From positions 10,128,913 through 10,192,912 of the forward strand of contig CM040450.1 in NCBI GenBank assembly GCA_022749755.1: DNA of 64,000 bases, written 5' to 3'. The position numbers and the translations under genes are program-made. The first letter of the stretch is position 1; each line of letters begins with the position of its first letter. A model generated the notes under the pieces. The model saw only the letters and a program-made list of their open reading frames with translations. It searched no databases and was not told the DNA's origin. The DNA comes from Azadirachta indica (Eukaryota; Streptophyta; Magnoliopsida; Sapindales; Meliaceae). This document shows positions 61,166-64,000 of the stretch, in pieces.

Positions 61166-64000
61166 CCTTATATTTAAAACAACTAACAAAGCATTGTCAT
61201 TTAAGTTGTTTTAATAATGAAATGAGGTTTATCGTCCTAATATATTATGACAATGAAACGAAGTTCATTGTCTAAAAATATTTGACATGTGAAATAATGC
61301 TTATTCAAGCTTATTCACATTTTATATTGTTCATATTTATGACAACAAAGGAATAGACTCATAACATAAAATTTAAAAAATGCAAATACATGTATATAAG
61401 TTTTTGCAATAATTCAGGAAATTGTTTTCCTATCTAAAATTTGAACAAGTCTAAAAGACGAATAAAATGAATAATTTTAAATAATATATTTATCCTTTAT
61501 TTATCATGTGTGAAAACTAATTATTTTATTAATTATATCCTTATAAATAATTAAAATAAACTATATATATTAAAAAAAGATAAAATTTACGAAGTTATTT
61601 TATTTTAAAATTTATTCAAATTTGAGAGTTCCCTAAACTATATTGAAAAATTTTCAATTATAACCACTTTTTAACTCCTAAATTCACAAATAACCATTAT
61701 TTAAAATTGTATTAAAAAATAACCACCTCAATACTTTTTTTTTAAAAAAAATTACCTTCATAACTAGTTTTATAAAAAATGTTTCGAAAATGATTAAACT
61801 TAACTTTTTTCTTACACGAGGGCGGACTTTCTAGTAAGAAAACTTATTTTTATTTGAAATTACCCTTTCTGAGTTTACAAAAAATTAAAAGTAGAAAGTT
61901 GTTTACAGGATATTTTCATCTAAAATTTATTAGAATTATCATTTTTTAAGCAAGTTTTTGAATAGTATTAAAAGTGATTTTAGGATAAAAACAAGTAATT
62001 GTGAGAAAATTTCCAGCTATATTTAGGCTTCTAAGTCAAAAAAAGACAATCTAAAACATCACCTTGGAATTAGAATCAAGAAGATTTAAGGAGGTCGGTA
62101 AAATGATTTTCCGAGAAAGCCACGACCGACAGGCAGGTGGGTGACGGTAGAAGTAAGCATAAGCATAGGCGGAGCTGCACCATTTTTTCATATATCTATA
62201 ATATTTAGCCCATATATTATATTTATATATATTTTAACCCCCAAAACTTTATATATTTATCTAAATACCCATAAATTTATTAATTATTTTCAAAATATTG
62301 ACTAATTATTTTATCTTTTAAACATTTTCACCCATAATTTTTCCAATTTTGGCTTTACCCTGAACGCATGTTCGAGTAATTGTATAATGACAAATAACTC
62401 TGCCTAAACTTTAGTCTCACGCAATCCAACTTGTAAACATTCACAAATCAAATGGCTTACACTTTACAGCTTTACATTCATTGAATTTGAACATCAACGT
62501 CTTAGTATTTAATATATTAATTTTTAGTTATTTTCTCAATAATTAATGTCACCATTTTTAGCTGTATGTATGACAATTAGCACTTAATTTATTACAAAGT
62601 ACAATCATTTCTAGAGCACTACTTGATTAATAATAATATCTAACTGCTTGTGTTTTTATATTGCAAAATTCTAAGCATGTGACATATTTTTTATTTGCCA
62701 AATTGGGGTAATCATATTTGGGTCATAACATTTTTGTCCTTAAACTCTATCGAAACAATCAATTAAGATATTTTTCTAAATATTATACAATTATATACAC
62801 AATCTATCGATATTTAAATTAAAAAATCTGTGAAAATTGGAAGTCCAGATTGTTACAAGTTTAACACTATTTGTGATAATCTGTGCTTAATTTAGATAAA
62901 ATTTATCTCTAATTTAGAGAAAATCTATTACAATACAAGCATGGAGACTCATATACCACTAAGTTACTAGTAGGTAACTTAATATATATTTTGATAATTT
63001 TAATAATTCCTAAACTATGGTGGAGATTTTGAGAATTAATAGAGATTGTATTTTGAGAGTAAAATAAGTATGTTCGGAAATATTTTTAGTTTTTATTTAT
63101 ATTTCTATGTATAACAAATTTATGGACTAAATTTTATTATTGACTGGTACAAGATTTACCTTAAGCTCAACCTTACACACTCTAATAACATAAAAATAAA
63201 TGGGTTATTTTACTACAAAGAGAAATTTATAATAAATTTTATAATTTTAGAAATGTTTTGATCAATTTTAAGATAGAATTCCATATAAAAAAGATTTCTA
63301 TTTACTTTTCAAATCAAGAAGATTTGTTTGCAGTTAAAATTTTGATAGAAATTTTAATTGAATGGACTTAATACAACTATTAAACAAAAGCACATTGTTA
63401 CTTTTTTTTATCGTAATTTTCTCTCCAATAATTACGAATTTTAAAATAACTGTACGAGTAGATAAAATTTATGAACATATACTCGTTTCATCTAAAATTT
63501 TTGTCTATATTATTGTTGATAAATGATAAGTATAGTTGGTCAACTATCTCATTTTTTTTATGCATTTAGAAAAATGGTGGTATTGTTGCTAACCCTTCAA
63601 AATCTTTATAAAATTCTTTTTTCTATTTACTAAGTTAAAGTATATTAAAAAATAAAAAAAATTCTTATAATACTTTCATTAATTTTAAAAATACCCCTCA
63701 TTGTATTACCTTTTTGCAAACTCTAGTATTCTTATTTCTTTTTATTGAAAAAGATTAATTTATTTTTTTAGAACATGCTTAATTAATTTTTTATAATGAG
63801 TAGAAAAAAAAAACAGAAAAGTTCTCATTCTAGGAGATCTAATTATTTGTTCATTAAGAAAGACAAAAAGAAGGATAAAAGAAAAGGGTCATTTGACAAA
63901 AGAAAATAGACAAAATTTCACCCAATTTTAAATTGTAATTGAAATTTTTTTTTCCACGATCAATTCTCTTTCCATGTTTGTTTTCTTATCAATTTAAAAC
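61166..64000. other. AT-rich intergenic sequence
   Basis: No gene recognised. A 'ggcggagctgcacc' phrase at about 62168 and 'tttttgtccttaaactctatc' at about 62730 are further fragments of dispersed repeats. Confidence 0.45.

Overview
The window is nuclear DNA from a flowering plant, most likely a eudicot. The evidence is two plant-type multi-exon genes with short GT-AG introns, a very AT-rich intergenic background, and many relics of hAT, Mutator-like (MULE), SINE-like and LTR elements. No rRNA, CRISPR array, viral or bacterial module is visible. Species cannot be named from the sequence alone.

Layout. Positions 1-6.2 kb are AT-rich repeats: a foldback element, a terminal-inverted-repeat element and a diverged duplicated block. 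Positions 6518-12749 (+) carry a complete 13-exon FACKEL-type delta14-sterol reductase gene, 370 aa, with one GC-AG intron. From 13 to 41 kb there is no intact gene. This stretch holds several elements whose ends can be placed: a long-TIR MULE-type MITE with 10-bp target duplications (22766-23748), a hAT-type element with 8-bp duplications (29536-30171), a 212-bp hairpin MITE, several long inverted repeats, a decayed MuDR-type transposase on the minus strand (about 37.4-39.6 kb), a decayed GRF zinc-finger reading frame, and a minus-strand poly(A) retroposon with 13-bp duplications (40817-41086). A second hAT-type element (41603-42573, duplications TATATACC) lies about 2.9 kb upstream of the next gene.

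Positions 44.65-59.04 kb (+) carry a DEMETER/ROS1-family 5-methylcytosine DNA glycosylase gene. I resolve 19 coding exons with intact catalytic Lys, Asp and [4Fe-4S] cysteines. As printed, the frame is broken in three places by single-base differences: a T9 run in exon 1, a T5 run in exon 2, and a missing base in the exon after the Fe-S exon. The copy is therefore either a recently damaged gene or an intact gene with sequencing errors. Its leader has two upstream ORFs, one the minimal ATG-TAA.

At 60.3-60.5 kb, on the minus strand and convergent with the glycosylase gene, there is a promoter-like island with an E2F-type site. It is followed by a 47-codon ORF whose N terminus resembles a mitochondrial presequence. 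The remaining 3.4 kb is repeat-derived AT-rich DNA.

The two main genes have unrelated roles: membrane sterol biosynthesis and active DNA demethylation. Nothing indicates a shared pathway. The possible functional link in the window is between the demethylase gene and the transposons around it, because ROS1-class enzymes act on methylation spreading from such elements.
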